From Bacteroides sp. GM023 (GTDB lineage: Bacteria; Bacteroidota; Bacteroidia; Bacteroidales; Bacteroidaceae), in assembly GCF_014750685.1 (NCBI RefSeq), contig NZ_JAAXGE010000001.1:682001-746000 (forward strand): a stretch of DNA of 64,000 bases, written 5' to 3'. The position numbers were made by a program, and so were the translations under genes. Below, one piece after another: positions 1-7,975 of the stretch (position 1 is the stretch's first letter; every line of letters starts with the position of its first letter). The notes below the pieces were generated by a model. It was given only the letters and a program-made list of their open reading frames with translations, made no database searches and was not told the origin of the DNA.

Positions 1-350
1 ACGGTTGGAAATGCTACCTCAACGGCGGTCGCATCGAAACCGATAAAGAACTGATGGCATGGACAAGAGAAGCCCAGGAACGTGGTGCAGGTGAAATCCT
101 GTTCACGAGCATGAATCATGACGGCGTGAAGACCGGCTATGCGAACGAAGCCCTTGCTTCACTCGCCGACCAGCTCTCTATTCCAATCATCGCTTCCGGC
201 GGAGCAGGATGTAAAGAACACTTCCGCGACGTATTTTTGCAAGGAAAGGCAGATGCGGCGTTGGCAGCCAGCGTTTTTCATTTCGGAGAAATCAAAATTC
301 CCGATTTAAAATCGTATCTTTGCGGCGAAGGTATTGTAATGCGTAAATAG
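1..350 (+). CDS. hisF: Imidazole glycerol phosphate synthase subunit HisF, C-terminal part (5' end outside window)
   Basis: The reading frame enters from the left edge (frame of base 3) and ends at a TAG. HisF is the cyclase subunit of the HisFH complex and makes imidazole glycerol phosphate and AICAR from PRFAR in histidine synthesis. The visible part is the last half of the (beta/alpha)8 barrel: the [10 protein letters not shown] stretch, the [11 protein letters not shown] strand with the aspartate typical of the catalytic site, the phosphate-binding IIASGGAG loop, and the terminal [14 protein letters not shown] helix. It sits 21 bases ahead of hisIE, as in the usual Bacteroides his operon order. 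Only the truncation by the window is odd. Confidence 0.95.
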   Translation, partial: GWKCYLNGGRIETDKELMAWTREAQERGAGEILFTSMNHDGVKTGYANEALASLADQLSIPIIASGGAGCKEHFRDVFLQGKADAALAASVFHFGEIKIPDLKSYLCGEGIVMRK

Positions 351-371
351 TAAATTAAGATATTAAATAAA

Positions 372-983
372 ATGGAATTGGATTTTGATAAAATGAACGG
401 ACTTGTTCCGGCTATCATACAAGACAACGAGACGCGTAAAGTCTTGATGCTGGGCTTCATGAACCAGGAAGCCTATGACAAAACGGTAGAAACAGGAAAA
501 GTAACCTTCTTCAGCCGTACCAAGAACCGCTTGTGGACAAAAGGTGAAGAAAGCGGTAATTTCCTTCATGTCGTTTCTATCAAAGCCGATTGCGATAATG
601 ACACCCTGCTGATTCAGGTAAACCCGGTAGGACCGGTATGCCACACAGGTACGGATACTTGCTGGGGCGAAAAGAACGAAGAACCGGTAATGTTCCTGAA
701 AGCATTGCAAGACTTCATCGACAAACGTCACGAAGAAATGCCCGAAGGTTCCTATACAACCAGCCTGTTTGAATCCGGCGTCAATAAGATGGCGCAGAAA
801 GTAGGCGAAGAAGCAGTGGAAACGGTAATCGAAGCAACCAACGGAACAGACGAACGCCTGATCTATGAAGGAGCCGACCTTATCTACCACATGATTGTAT
901 TACTAACTTCAAAAGGCTATCGCATCGAAGACCTTGCACGCGAATTGCAGGAAAGACATAGCAGTACATGGAAGAGACATTAA
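372..983 (+). CDS. hisIE: Bifunctional phosphoribosyl-AMP cyclohydrolase / phosphoribosyl-ATP pyrophosphatase
   Basis: This 203-residue fusion performs steps two and three of histidine synthesis: PR-ATP to PR-AMP, then opening of the purine ring. The N-terminal HisI half (about residues 1-110) shows MLGFMNQEAY, the FFSRTKNRLWTKGEESGN active-site stretch and zinc-site residues around the CDNDTLLIQV and CHTGTDTCW segments. The C-terminal HisE half (about 115-203) shows the helical MAQKVGEEAVETVIEA motif with its acidic metal ligands. Length matches the family. It follows hisF closely and its last 16 bases overlap the next gene, so the downstream ATPase is probably co-transcribed with the end of the his operon. 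Confidence 0.96.
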   Translation: MELDFDKMNGLVPAIIQDNETRKVLMLGFMNQEAYDKTVETGKVTFFSRTKNRLWTKGEESGNFLHVVSIKADCDNDTLLIQVNPVGPVCHTGTDTCWGEKNEEPVMFLKALQDFIDKRHEEMPEGSYTTSLFESGVNKMAQKVGEEAVETVIEATNGTDERLIYEGADLIYHMIVLLTSKGYRIEDLARELQERHSSTWKRH

Positions 984-1693
984 TTCTATATAAGAACGTA
1001 GAAATCCATCAACAGGAACTCTGTGTGCTGAATGATGTCAATCTTGAACTGCACAAAGGCGAGTTCGTCTACCTGATAGGAAAAGTAGGCTCCGGCAAAA
1101 CGAGCTTGCTCAAAACCTTCTATGGCGAACTGGAAGTAATGGACGGTGAAGCAGAGGTGCTGGGCTATAATATGCGTTCCATCAAACGCAAGCATATCCC
1201 TCAACTGCGCCGGAAATTAGGCATTGTATTTCAGGACTTTCAGTTGCTGACAGACCGCACCGTTTACAACAACCTCGAGTTTGTGCTCCGCGCCACAGGC
1301 TGGAAAAACAAACAAGAGATAAAGGAACGTATTGAAGAAGTGCTCGACCTGGTAGGAATGTCCAACAAAGGCTACAAACTGCCCAACGAACTTTCCGGCG
1401 GCGAACAGCAACGCATCGTGATTGCACGTGCCGTACTCAACTCCCCGGCTATCATCCTGGCGGACGAACCGACCGGAAACCTGGACGTAGAAACAGGAAA
1501 ATCCATTGTAGAGTTGCTGCACAATATCTGTGAATCCGGCTCATCCGTAGTGATGACAACCCACAACCTGCAATTGCTGAAAGACTACCCCGGCAGAGTA
1601 TACCGTTGCGCCGACCATCAGATTGTAGATGTCACCGGCGAATACATGCCCCGTCAGAGAACAATAGAAATAGATTTAAATATAGATAACTAA
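968..1693 (+). CDS. ftsE: FtsE-like ABC transporter ATP-binding protein
   Basis: A 241-residue ABC ATPase. The Walker A loop is GKVGSGKTS (near residue 40), the Q-loop is VFQDFQLL, the signature is LSGGEQQR, the Walker B is AIILADEPTGNLD and the switch histidine is in TTHN. The overall form resembles FtsE, the cytoplasmic ATPase that with FtsX controls peptidoglycan hydrolases at the septum. The start ATG lies inside the 3' end of hisIE (16-base overlap), suggesting translational coupling. No ftsX is adjacent, so the membrane partner must be encoded elsewhere; a LolD/MacB-type ATPase is a less likely alternative. The gene is followed after 13 bases by lysC. Confidence 0.8.
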   Translation: MEETLILYKNVEIHQQELCVLNDVNLELHKGEFVYLIGKVGSGKTSLLKTFYGELEVMDGEAEVLGYNMRSIKRKHIPQLRRKLGIVFQDFQLLTDRTVYNNLEFVLRATGWKNKQEIKERIEEVLDLVGMSNKGYKLPNELSGGEQQRIVIARAVLNSPAIILADEPTGNLDVETGKSIVELLHNICESGSSVVMTTHNLQLLKDYPGRVYRCADHQIVDVTGEYMPRQRTIEIDLNIDN

Positions 1694-1706
1694 AACAGTA
1701 ACGAAA

Positions 1707-3026
1707 ATGAAAGTTTTAAAGTTTGGAGGAACTTCCGTAGGTTCTGCTCAACGCATGAAGGAAGTAGCCAAATTGATTACCGATGGTGAACAGAAGATTG
1801 TTGTCCTTTCAGCTATGTCAGGCACGACAAACACATTGGTGGAAATTTCGGACTATCTGTATAAGAAGAATCCGGAGGGTGCCAACGAGATTATCAATAA
1901 GCTGGAATCTAAATATAAACAGCACGTTGATGAACTTTTCGCAACCCAGGAATATAAACAGAAAGGTCTTGAAGTTGTCAAGTCTCACTTCGACTACATC
2001 CGCTCCTATACGAAAGACCTTTTCACTTTGTTCGAAGAGAAAGTGGTTTTGGCACAGGGCGAGCTCATCTCTACGGCTATGGTAAACTTCTACCTGCAGG
2101 AATGTGGCGCGAAGTCCGTATTGCTTCCGGCTTTGGAATTCATGCGTACTGACAAGAACGCAGAGCCGGACCCTGTATATATTAAGGAGAAGTTGCAAGC
2201 GCAGCTCGACCTCTATCCTGATATGGACATCTACATCACGCAAGGTTTCATCTGCCGCAATGCTTACGGTGAGATAGACAACCTGCAACGTGGTGGCAGC
2301 GATTACACCGCTTCCTTGATTGGTGCAGCCGTGAACGCTTCTGAAATCCAAATTTGGACAGACATCGACGGTATGCACAACAACGATCCGCGCATTGTGG
2401 ACAAGACAGCCCCGGTTCGTCAACTTCACTTTGAAGAAGCAGCCGAGCTGGCTTACTTCGGCGCAAAAATCCTGCACCCGACTTGTATCCAGCCTGCCAA
2501 ATACGCCAACATCCCTGTGCGCCTGTTGAACACAATGGACCCGGAAGCTCCCGGCACATTGATTTCCAACGACACGGAAAAAGGCAAAATCAAAGCAGTA
2601 GCCGCCAAAGAAAACATCACAGCTATCAAAATCAAATCCAGCCGTATGTTACTGGCCCACGGTTTCCTACGCAAAGTATTTGAAATCTTCGAAAGCTACC
2701 AGACTTCCATCGACATGATTTGTACGTCAGAAGTAGGTGTATCCGTTACGATAGACAACACCAAGCATCTGAACGAAATTCTCGATGACCTGAAGAAATA
2801 CGGAACAGTGACCATTGACAAAGATATGTGTATCATCTGCGTTGTAGGTGACCTGGAATGGGAAAACGTCGGTTTCGAAGCAAAAGCGCTCGATGCGATG
2901 CGCGACATACCGGTGCGAATGATTTCTTTCGGTGGAAGTAACTACAACATCTCCTTCCTCATCCGGGAATGTGATAAGAAGACAGCATTACAGTCGCTGA
3001 GCGACATGCTTTTCAACAACAAATAA
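1707..3026 (+). CDS. lysC: Aspartate kinase (monofunctional)
   Basis: This enzyme phosphorylates aspartate, the first step toward lysine/diaminopimelate, threonine and methionine. The N-terminal kinase domain opens with KFGGTSVGSAQRM and contains the GGSDYTASLIGAA nucleotide-binding region and WTDIDGMHNNDPRIV. After about residue 300 come two ACT-type regulatory segments (ITAIKIKSSRML and CIICVVGDLEW regions), the usual site of feedback inhibition by end-product amino acids. The 439-residue length fits a monofunctional aspartokinase; no homoserine dehydrogenase domain is fused. Its neighbour lysA uses the same pathway, and a terminator-like hairpin separates the two. Confidence 0.93.
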   Translation: MKVLKFGGTSVGSAQRMKEVAKLITDGEQKIVVLSAMSGTTNTLVEISDYLYKKNPEGANEIINKLESKYKQHVDELFATQEYKQKGLEVVKSHFDYIRSYTKDLFTLFEEKVVLAQGELISTAMVNFYLQECGAKSVLLPALEFMRTDKNAEPDPVYIKEKLQAQLDLYPDMDIYITQGFICRNAYGEIDNLQRGGSDYTASLIGAAVNASEIQIWTDIDGMHNNDPRIVDKTAPVRQLHFEEAAELAYFGAKILHPTCIQPAKYANIPVRLLNTMDPEAPGTLISNDTEKGKIKAVAAKENITAIKIKSSRMLLAHGFLRKVFEIFESYQTSIDMICTSEVGVSVTIDNTKHLNEILDDLKKYGTVTIDKDMCIICVVGDLEWENVGFEAKALDAMRDIPVRMISFGGSNYNISFLIRECDKKTALQSLSDMLFNNK

Positions 3027-3041
3027 TTCCACAAATAACAC

Positions 3042-3077
3042 GAGCGCTTTTACCAACCTGATAAAAGCGCTCTTTTC
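3042..3077 (+). terminator. Hairpin between lysC and lysA
   Basis: An 11-bp perfect stem (GAGCGCTTTTA at 3042-3052 pairing with TAAAAGCGCTC at 3062-3072) with a 9-base loop is followed by TTTTC. This is a plausible rho-independent terminator after lysC. Because lysA begins only 27 bases later, it may act as a partial terminator. No leader peptide or separate promoter was found here. Confidence 0.7.
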
Positions 3078-3103
3078 AACTAACCAAACAAGTTTTTCGA
3101 ATT

Positions 3104-4264
3104 ATGAAAGGAATATTTCCAATCGATAAGTTCCGCACTTTGCAGACCCCTTTCTATTATTACGATACCAAGGTGCTGCGTGATACATTGTCGGCTATAA
3201 ACCACGAGGTTGCCAAATATCCTAACTATTCAGTGCATTACGCTGTCAAAGCCAATGCCAACCCGAAAGTACTGACCATCATCCGCGAGAGTGGGATGGG
3301 AGCCGACTGCGTGAGCGGCGGAGAAATCCGTGCGGCTATCCGTGCCGGATTCCCTGCAAATAAAGTTGTTTTCGCCGGAGTAGGCAAAGCCGACTGGGAA
3401 ATCAACCTCGGCCTGGAATACGGTATCTTCTGCTTCAATGTAGAATCCATCCCCGAACTGGAAGTTATCAACGAACTGGCTGCCGCACAAAACAAGATAG
3501 CCAACGTTGCCTTCCGCATCAACCCCGATGTAGGCGCGCATACTCATGCCAACATCACCACCGGACTGGCTGAAAACAAATTCGGCATCAGCATGCAGGA
3601 TATGGACAAAGTGATTGACGTAGCTCTCGAAATGAAGAATATCAAGTTCATCGGACTCCACTTCCATATCGGTTCGCAGATTCTCGATATGGGTGACTTT
3701 GTCGCCCTCTGCAATCGTGTCAACGAATTACAGGATAAACTGGAAGCTCGACGGATTTTAGTGGAACATATCAATGTGGGCGGTGGACTCGGCATTGATT
3801 ACGGACACCCCAACCGCCAGGCAATCCCGAACTTCAAAGAATACTTCACAACCTACGCTGGACAACTGAAACTGCGTCCCTACCAGACACTGCATTTCGA
3901 ATTAGGACGCGCAGTCGTGGGTCAGTGTGGCACATTAATATCCAAAGTACTGTATGTGAAACAAGGAGCGAAGAAGAAATTCGCCATCCTCGACGCCGGT
4001 ATGACCGACCTGATTCGTCCCGCCCTCTACCAAGCCTACCATAAAATGGAAAATATTACATCCGAAGAACCGGTAGAAGCCTATGACGTAGTAGGCCCTA
4101 TCTGCGAATCGTCCGATGTTTTCGGAAAGGCGATAGACCTGAACAAAGTGAAGCGTGGCGACCTGATAGCCCTTCGCTCAGCAGGTGCATACGGCGAAAT
4201 CATGGCATCCGGCTACAACTGCCGTGAACTGCCGAAAGGATATACCTCCGATGATTTGGTGTAA
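3104..4264 (+). CDS. lysA: Diaminopimelate decarboxylase
   Basis: This PLP-dependent enzyme converts meso-diaminopimelate to lysine, the last step of lysine synthesis. The 386-residue chain has the fold-type III barrel with the PLP lysine in HYAVKANANP (K49), the GADCVSGGEIRAA segment, the FHIGSQI motif, the glycine-rich HINVGGGLGIDY phosphate site and the C-terminal PICESSDVFGKA stretch containing the catalytic cysteine. The start at 3104 gives a normal N terminus. It lies downstream of lysC on the same strand, giving a small lysine-pathway cluster. Confidence 0.95.
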   Translation: MKGIFPIDKFRTLQTPFYYYDTKVLRDTLSAINHEVAKYPNYSVHYAVKANANPKVLTIIRESGMGADCVSGGEIRAAIRAGFPANKVVFAGVGKADWEINLGLEYGIFCFNVESIPELEVINELAAAQNKIANVAFRINPDVGAHTHANITTGLAENKFGISMQDMDKVIDVALEMKNIKFIGLHFHIGSQILDMGDFVALCNRVNELQDKLEARRILVEHINVGGGLGIDYGHPNRQAIPNFKEYFTTYAGQLKLRPYQTLHFELGRAVVGQCGTLISKVLYVKQGAKKKFAILDAGMTDLIRPALYQAYHKMENITSEEPVEAYDVVGPICESSDVFGKAIDLNKVKRGDLIALRSAGAYGEIMASGYNCRELPKGYTSDDLV

Positions 4265-4279
4265 TTAAAAAATAAGTAG

Positions 4280-4324
4280 CCACGCCCAAAGTGTGAATGT
4301 AATTTAAAAATGCAGAGGGCGTGG
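4280..4324 (+). other. Inverted repeat after lysA
   Basis: An 8-bp perfect stem, CCACGCCC (4280-4287) with GGGCGTGG (4317-4324), encloses a 29-base loop just past the lysA stop. There is no clean T-run, only AACAATTTT, so it is a weak terminator candidate. Confidence 0.35.
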
Positions 4325-4347
4325 AACAATTTTAACTGAAATCTTGT

Positions 4348-4355
4348 TATTTTTG
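4348..4355 (+). promoter_or_regulatory. Candidate -7 element of the ferritin promoter
   Basis: TATTTTTG matches the Bacteroides -7 consensus TAnnTTTG. A start of transcription about seven bases downstream would fall near 4362, past an in-frame ATG at 4358. That argues for the ferritin start at 4406 rather than 4358. No clear TTTG is seen at the -33 position. Confidence 0.5.
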
Positions 4356-4405
4356 TAATGAGTTCAATAGGAAACTACATTAACAACTTAATAAAAAATA
4401 CGATT

Positions 4406-4885
4406 ATGATTTCAGAAAAATTACAAAAGGCAATCAATGAACAGATTACAGCTGAAATGTGGTCTGCTAATCTGTATTTGGCAATGTCTTTCTACTTTGA
4501 GAGAGAAGGTTTCAGTGGATTTGCGCATTGGATGAAGAAACAATCCCATGAAGAATTGGAACATGCCTATGCTATGGCCGATTATATCATCAAACGTGGT
4601 GGAATTGCAAAAGTTGACAAAATAGACGTTGTGCCTAACGGCTGGGGAACTCCGCTGGAAGTGTTTGAACACGTTTACAAACACGAATGTCATGTATCTG
4701 CTATGGTAGACAAATTGGTTGACGTAGCTGCTGCTGAAAAAGATAAAGCAACTCAAGATTTCCTGTGGGGATTCGTTCGCGAGCAAGTAGAAGAAGAAGC
4801 TACTGCGCAAGGAGTTGTTGATAAGATTAAGAAAGCTGGTGACACCGGAATTTTCTTTGTTGACTCACAACTAGGACAACGCTAA
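4406..4885 (+). CDS. ftnA: Bacterial non-heme ferritin
   Basis: A 159-residue ferritin that oxidises Fe2+ and stores iron in a 24-subunit shell; in Bacteroides, ferritin is tied to oxidative stress and iron scarcity. The four-helix bundle is clear: EQITAEMWSANLYLAMSFYF (helix A, ferroxidase glutamate), HWMKKQSHEELEHAYAM (helix B, E and H ligands), the helix C/D glutamates in FVREQVEEEATAQ, and a short C-terminal helix. An upstream in-frame ATG at 4358 would add 16 atypical residues and lies at or before the predicted transcription start, so I chose the methionine at 4406. A strong terminator follows. Confidence 0.93.
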   Translation: MISEKLQKAINEQITAEMWSANLYLAMSFYFEREGFSGFAHWMKKQSHEELEHAYAMADYIIKRGGIAKVDKIDVVPNGWGTPLEVFEHVYKHECHVSAMVDKLVDVAAAEKDKATQDFLWGFVREQVEEEATAQGVVDKIKKAGDTGIFFVDSQLGQR

Positions 4886-4920
4886 CAGACTGCAAATTAG
4901 GAAGGTAGTTTATATATACA

Positions 4921-4958
4921 AGAAGCTGTTCGGGTCGATCCGGACAGCTTCTTTTTTT
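4921..4958 (+). terminator. Rho-independent terminator after ferritin
   Basis: A 13-bp stem runs from AGAAGCTGTTCGG (4921-4933) to CCGGACAGCTTCT (4940-4952), with one T-G wobble and a 6-base loop, followed directly by a T-run. It isolates ferritin from the sensor kinase gene downstream. Confidence 0.9.
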
Positions 4959-4989
4959 CACTTATTTAGCTTATATTCAAAAAATAAAC

Positions 4990-4997
4990 TACCTTTG
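4990..4997 (+). promoter_or_regulatory. Candidate -7 element for the sensor kinase gene
   Basis: TACCTTTG is a perfect TAnnTTTG match 50 bases ahead of the GTG start at 5048. A TTTAG (4965-4969) about 20 bases upstream is a poor -33 match. Confidence 0.5.
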
Positions 4998-5047
4998 TCT
5001 TTGAGAATAAGAGAGATATTAGTTCTGATATATAGAGAGAAAAGCGC

Positions 5048-7303
5048 GTGAACAGAGGACTTGTTAATTTATTACCTTTATTTTTGTTGTTATTTTTAGG
5101 GGTGAGTAGTTGTTCTAAAAAAGAGGAACGACGCATCTTGGTCGTCCATTCCTATGAAGAAAGCTATGATGCTTATCCCGATTTCAATCGGATGATAGCA
5201 GAGCAGTTTAAAAAAGAGAAAGTAGACGCAGACATCCGTACCGTTTATTTAGACTGTGAGTCCTACTGGGAAGAACCGGAACTGGCGCGCATGCGCTTCC
5301 TTGTCGATTCCATCTCGCAAGACTGGAAGCCTGAAGTAATTCTGGTAAACGAAGACCAAGCCGCCTATTCATTGATGAAATGTAATGTCCCTCTGGCAAA
5401 AGAAATACCCGTCGTTTTCGGTGGAGTCAACTACCCGAATTGGGGATTGCTGAAATATCATCCCAATGTGACAGGTTTCCACGATAAGATTGCCTTTAAT
5501 GAGAATGTCGAAGTAGCAAAAACACTGTTCGGATCGCGTGTCCGTATGTTTACTATGCTCGACACCACCTATATTGACCGGAAAATCAGAGCAGACGCCA
5601 AGGAACAGTTTCAAGGTCACAAAGTGACCGGATTCATAGATAGTTCCACTGTCTCTCCGGAAGAACAAGTACGTTTGAGTGAAGAAGAAGGGTACACCCG
5701 TTTTATGGCTATCCCTTTGCGAAATAGCAGAAATCAGTCTGATGCCAACCTGATGTGGATTCTGAACAAGAACTACCGGGATCAATGTTATATTCAGTTG
5801 AAACGCGACTTCACCACCATTAATATTGGAAGTATCTGCGTCAGCCCCAGCCTGACAGCCATCAATGAAGCCTTCGGTTACGGTGAAAAATTATTGGGTG
5901 GCTACATGACTACACTGCCCATCCAGGTGGAAGAAGAAGTGAAAACTGCCGTTCGCATCCTGAATGGCGAGCGCCCGCAAGACATACCTATCTCTGAAAG
6001 CAGGAAGGAGTATGTTGTCGATTGGAAAACAATGAAACAAATCGGGCTGAGTAAAGACAAGATTCCCGCTAATTACACAATAGTCAATATTCCTTTTAGT
6101 GATGAATATCCTCTGTTGTGGGGTGTCACAGTCGCTTCCCTGTTCCTGTTCTTAATCATTCTTTTGGCTTATTTCTGGTGGCTTTACCTGCGTGAGCAGG
6201 CAAGAAAGAAACAGGCTCTTGCCGCATTGGCCGATGAAAAAGAAAACCTCTCTTTAGCCATTGAGGGTGGAACGACTTATGTGTGGAAACTGGATAAAGA
6301 ACATTTTATCTTCGAAGATGCCTTTTGGAAAGCGCAGGGATTAACTCCCAAACCCATTTCATTCCATGAACTGCTCAATTTTGTGCATCCCGACCATTGG
6401 GGAAGTGTGAAGCTAAGCTGGCAAAACTTGAAAAACGCACGGAAAAGGATTGCTCACGTCCGTTGTAACTTCGACGGTAAGGAATACCAATGGTGGGAAT
6501 TTCGTTATACCACCACCATGTTGCCCGGTGGCGAATATAGGACAGCCGGTCTGTTGCTCAACGTGCAAGAAATAAAAGACCGTGAAAGAGAACTGGAAGC
6601 TGCGCGCCTGCTGGCGGAGAAAGCCGAACTGAAACAGTCTTTCCTTGCCAATATGAGCCACGAGATACGTACTCCGCTCAATTCCATTGTCGGCTTTGCC
6701 AATATTCTCGCAGTAGACGAAGCACTGAGTACGGAAGAACGGCAAGAGTACATTGACACTATCAACAAAAATAGTGAGCTATTGCTCAAACTGATAAACG
6801 ACATCCTCGAACTATCCCGTATCGAATCCGGCTATATGTCTTTCACCTACCAAAGATGCCGTGTGAAAGATTTGATTGATGACATCTACATGACTCACCA
6901 GGTGTTGATAGCCCCACGCCTGGATTTCTTGAAAGAAACCAATGATTTGCCTTTGGAGATAAATGTAGACAGAGAGCGCCTGATACAAGTACTGACTAAC
7001 TTCCTGAACAACGCCGGAAAGTTCACGGAAAGAGGATATATCAAGTTGGGCTACGATTATCTGCCGAATGAAGGAAAAGTCTTGATTTATGTAGAAGATA
7101 CCGGACGAGGCATCCCACAGGAAGAACAACGGATGATTTTCAGCCGTTTCTACAAACAGAACGAGTTCTCGCAAGGAGCAGGACTCGGATTGTCCATCTG
7201 TCAGGTGATTATAGAAAAACTGGGCGGTAAGATAACACTCCAATCGGAAGTGGGCAAAGGAAGCCGTTTTACGGTCATTCTTCCTTGCTGGATAGAGCCT
7301 TGA
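5048..7303 (+). CDS. Lipoprotein-anchored sensor histidine kinase with ABC-substrate-binding-like sensor domain
   Basis: A 751-residue protein starting at GTG. A lipoprotein-type signal ends in GVSSC (C22). Residues 30-330 resemble the periplasmic ABC_sub_bind family (ILVVHSYEESYDAYPDFNRM; VFGGVNYPNWGL), which would bind a small ligand. A membrane segment follows near 355-380 (VTVASLFLFLIILLAYFWW), then a PAS-like region (SLAIEGGTTYVWKLDKEHF), the HisKA H-box FLANMSHEIRTPLNSIVGF with the phosphoacceptor H538, and an HATPase with N-box NFLNNAGKFTE and the VEDTGRGI and GAGLGLSIC boxes. There is no receiver domain, and no response regulator gene is nearby, so the partner is unknown. The ligand cannot be read from the sequence. 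Odd: a lipobox and a downstream membrane helix in one chain. Confidence 0.85.
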   Translation: MNRGLVNLLPLFLLLFLGVSSCSKKEERRILVVHSYEESYDAYPDFNRMIAEQFKKEKVDADIRTVYLDCESYWEEPELARMRFLVDSISQDWKPEVILVNEDQAAYSLMKCNVPLAKEIPVVFGGVNYPNWGLLKYHPNVTGFHDKIAFNENVEVAKTLFGSRVRMFTMLDTTYIDRKIRADAKEQFQGHKVTGFIDSSTVSPEEQVRLSEEEGYTRFMAIPLRNSRNQSDANLMWILNKNYRDQCYIQLKRDFTTINIGSICVSPSLTAINEAFGYGEKLLGGYMTTLPIQVEEEVKTAVRILNGERPQDIPISESRKEYVVDWKTMKQIGLSKDKIPANYTIVNIPFSDEYPLLWGVTVASLFLFLIILLAYFWWLYLREQARKKQALAALADEKENLSLAIEGGTTYVWKLDKEHFIFEDAFWKAQGLTPKPISFHELLNFVHPDHWGSVKLSWQNLKNARKRIAHVRCNFDGKEYQWWEFRYTTTMLPGGEYRTAGLLLNVQEIKDRERELEAARLLAEKAELKQSFLANMSHEIRTPLNSIVGFANILAVDEALSTEERQEYIDTINKNSELLLKLINDILELSRIESGYMSFTYQRCRVKDLIDDIYMTHQVLIAPRLDFLKETNDLPLEINVDRERLIQVLTNFLNNAGKFTERGYIKLGYDYLPNEGKVLIYVEDTGRGIPQEEQRMIFSRFYKQNEFSQGAGLGLSICQVIIEKLGGKITLQSEVGKGSRFTVILPCWIEP

Positions 7304-7378
7304 AAGTCTTGAATGGAATGGTATTGAGTAGTCCTGAGCCCTTTTATCAGCATCGGACTAAAGATAAAAGGAACAGGA

Positions 7379-7786
7379 TTAATGTTTCGTTTTTCCTTTC
7401 TCCATCGCTCCCAGATAAATTTCCAATGAACGGGTAGAAATCTGTATTTCCCGGAAAGACACGCCGAGAGAACCGATAAGCAGAAGCAAAGCCACCCCAA
7501 AAACATAAGCGGAGAGCAGTTGCAACCCAATATAAATAAAGAACATACTGACTACACAGAGAAACAGGCTTGCAATCCCCAATCCCTGCATGGTACGGGT
7601 GAGGTTCAATCGTTTCCGTAAATTCTCGATTTGTGCTACAGTGATATCCGAAGGATTCTCCATATAGCGGTCACGCAGTTGGCGAACGAGCTGTGCGTAC
7701 GATAAAAACCGATTGGTATAAGCCAATAAAATCAGAGAAACTGCCGAGAAAAGCAGGGCAGGAGTAGTGAGAGTCAGTTCTTCCAT
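7379..7786 (-). CDS. DUF2721 family membrane protein
   Basis: A 135-residue protein with the DUF2721 opening pattern TPALLFSAVSLILLAYTNRF followed by a basic/acidic cytoplasmic stretch with LVRQLRDRY. Three hydrophobic segments are visible: near residues 8-28, 73-93 and 97-117 (LFLCVVSMFFIYIG; AYVFGVALLLLIGSLGVS). Function is unknown. The gene is convergent with the sensor kinase and separated from kbl by a REP-like inverted repeat. Confidence 0.75.
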   Translation of the reverse strand: MEELTLTTPALLFSAVSLILLAYTNRFLSYAQLVRQLRDRYMENPSDITVAQIENLRKRLNLTRTMQGLGIASLFLCVVSMFFIYIGLQLLSAYVFGVALLLLIGSLGVSFREIQISTRSLEIYLGAMEKGKTKH

Positions 7787-7832
7787 TTTCTTATAGTCAA
7801 ATAGCGGTTTAAAATTTGTTTTATAAAAAGAA

Positions 7833-7942
7833 TTTTAGGCACGGATTACACAGATTTCACGGATTATATGTTTTTAGAATGATTCTTGTCATAAAACAAC
7901 CGTACATGAGAACCGTGAAATCCGCGTAATCCGTGCCTGAAA
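7833..7942. repeat. REP-like inverted repeat, GGCACGGATT family, copy 1
   Basis: Two arms of about 28 bases face each other across a ~50-base spacer. The left arm begins TTAGGCACGGATTACACAGA at 7835; the right arm, ending near 7941, is its near-perfect reverse complement with a few mismatches. It lies between kbl and the start of the DUF2721 gene, both on the minus strand. The same arms recur at 57823-57907, and a variant lies at 16941-17027. Confidence 0.85.
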
Positions 7943-7975
7943 TGATATATCCCGCAAGGAAACCTTGCTCCGGCG

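Noticed and set aside
4358..4405. Upstream ferritin start
   Set aside because: The ATG is next to the -7 element and ahead of the expected transcription start; the added residues do not fit the family.
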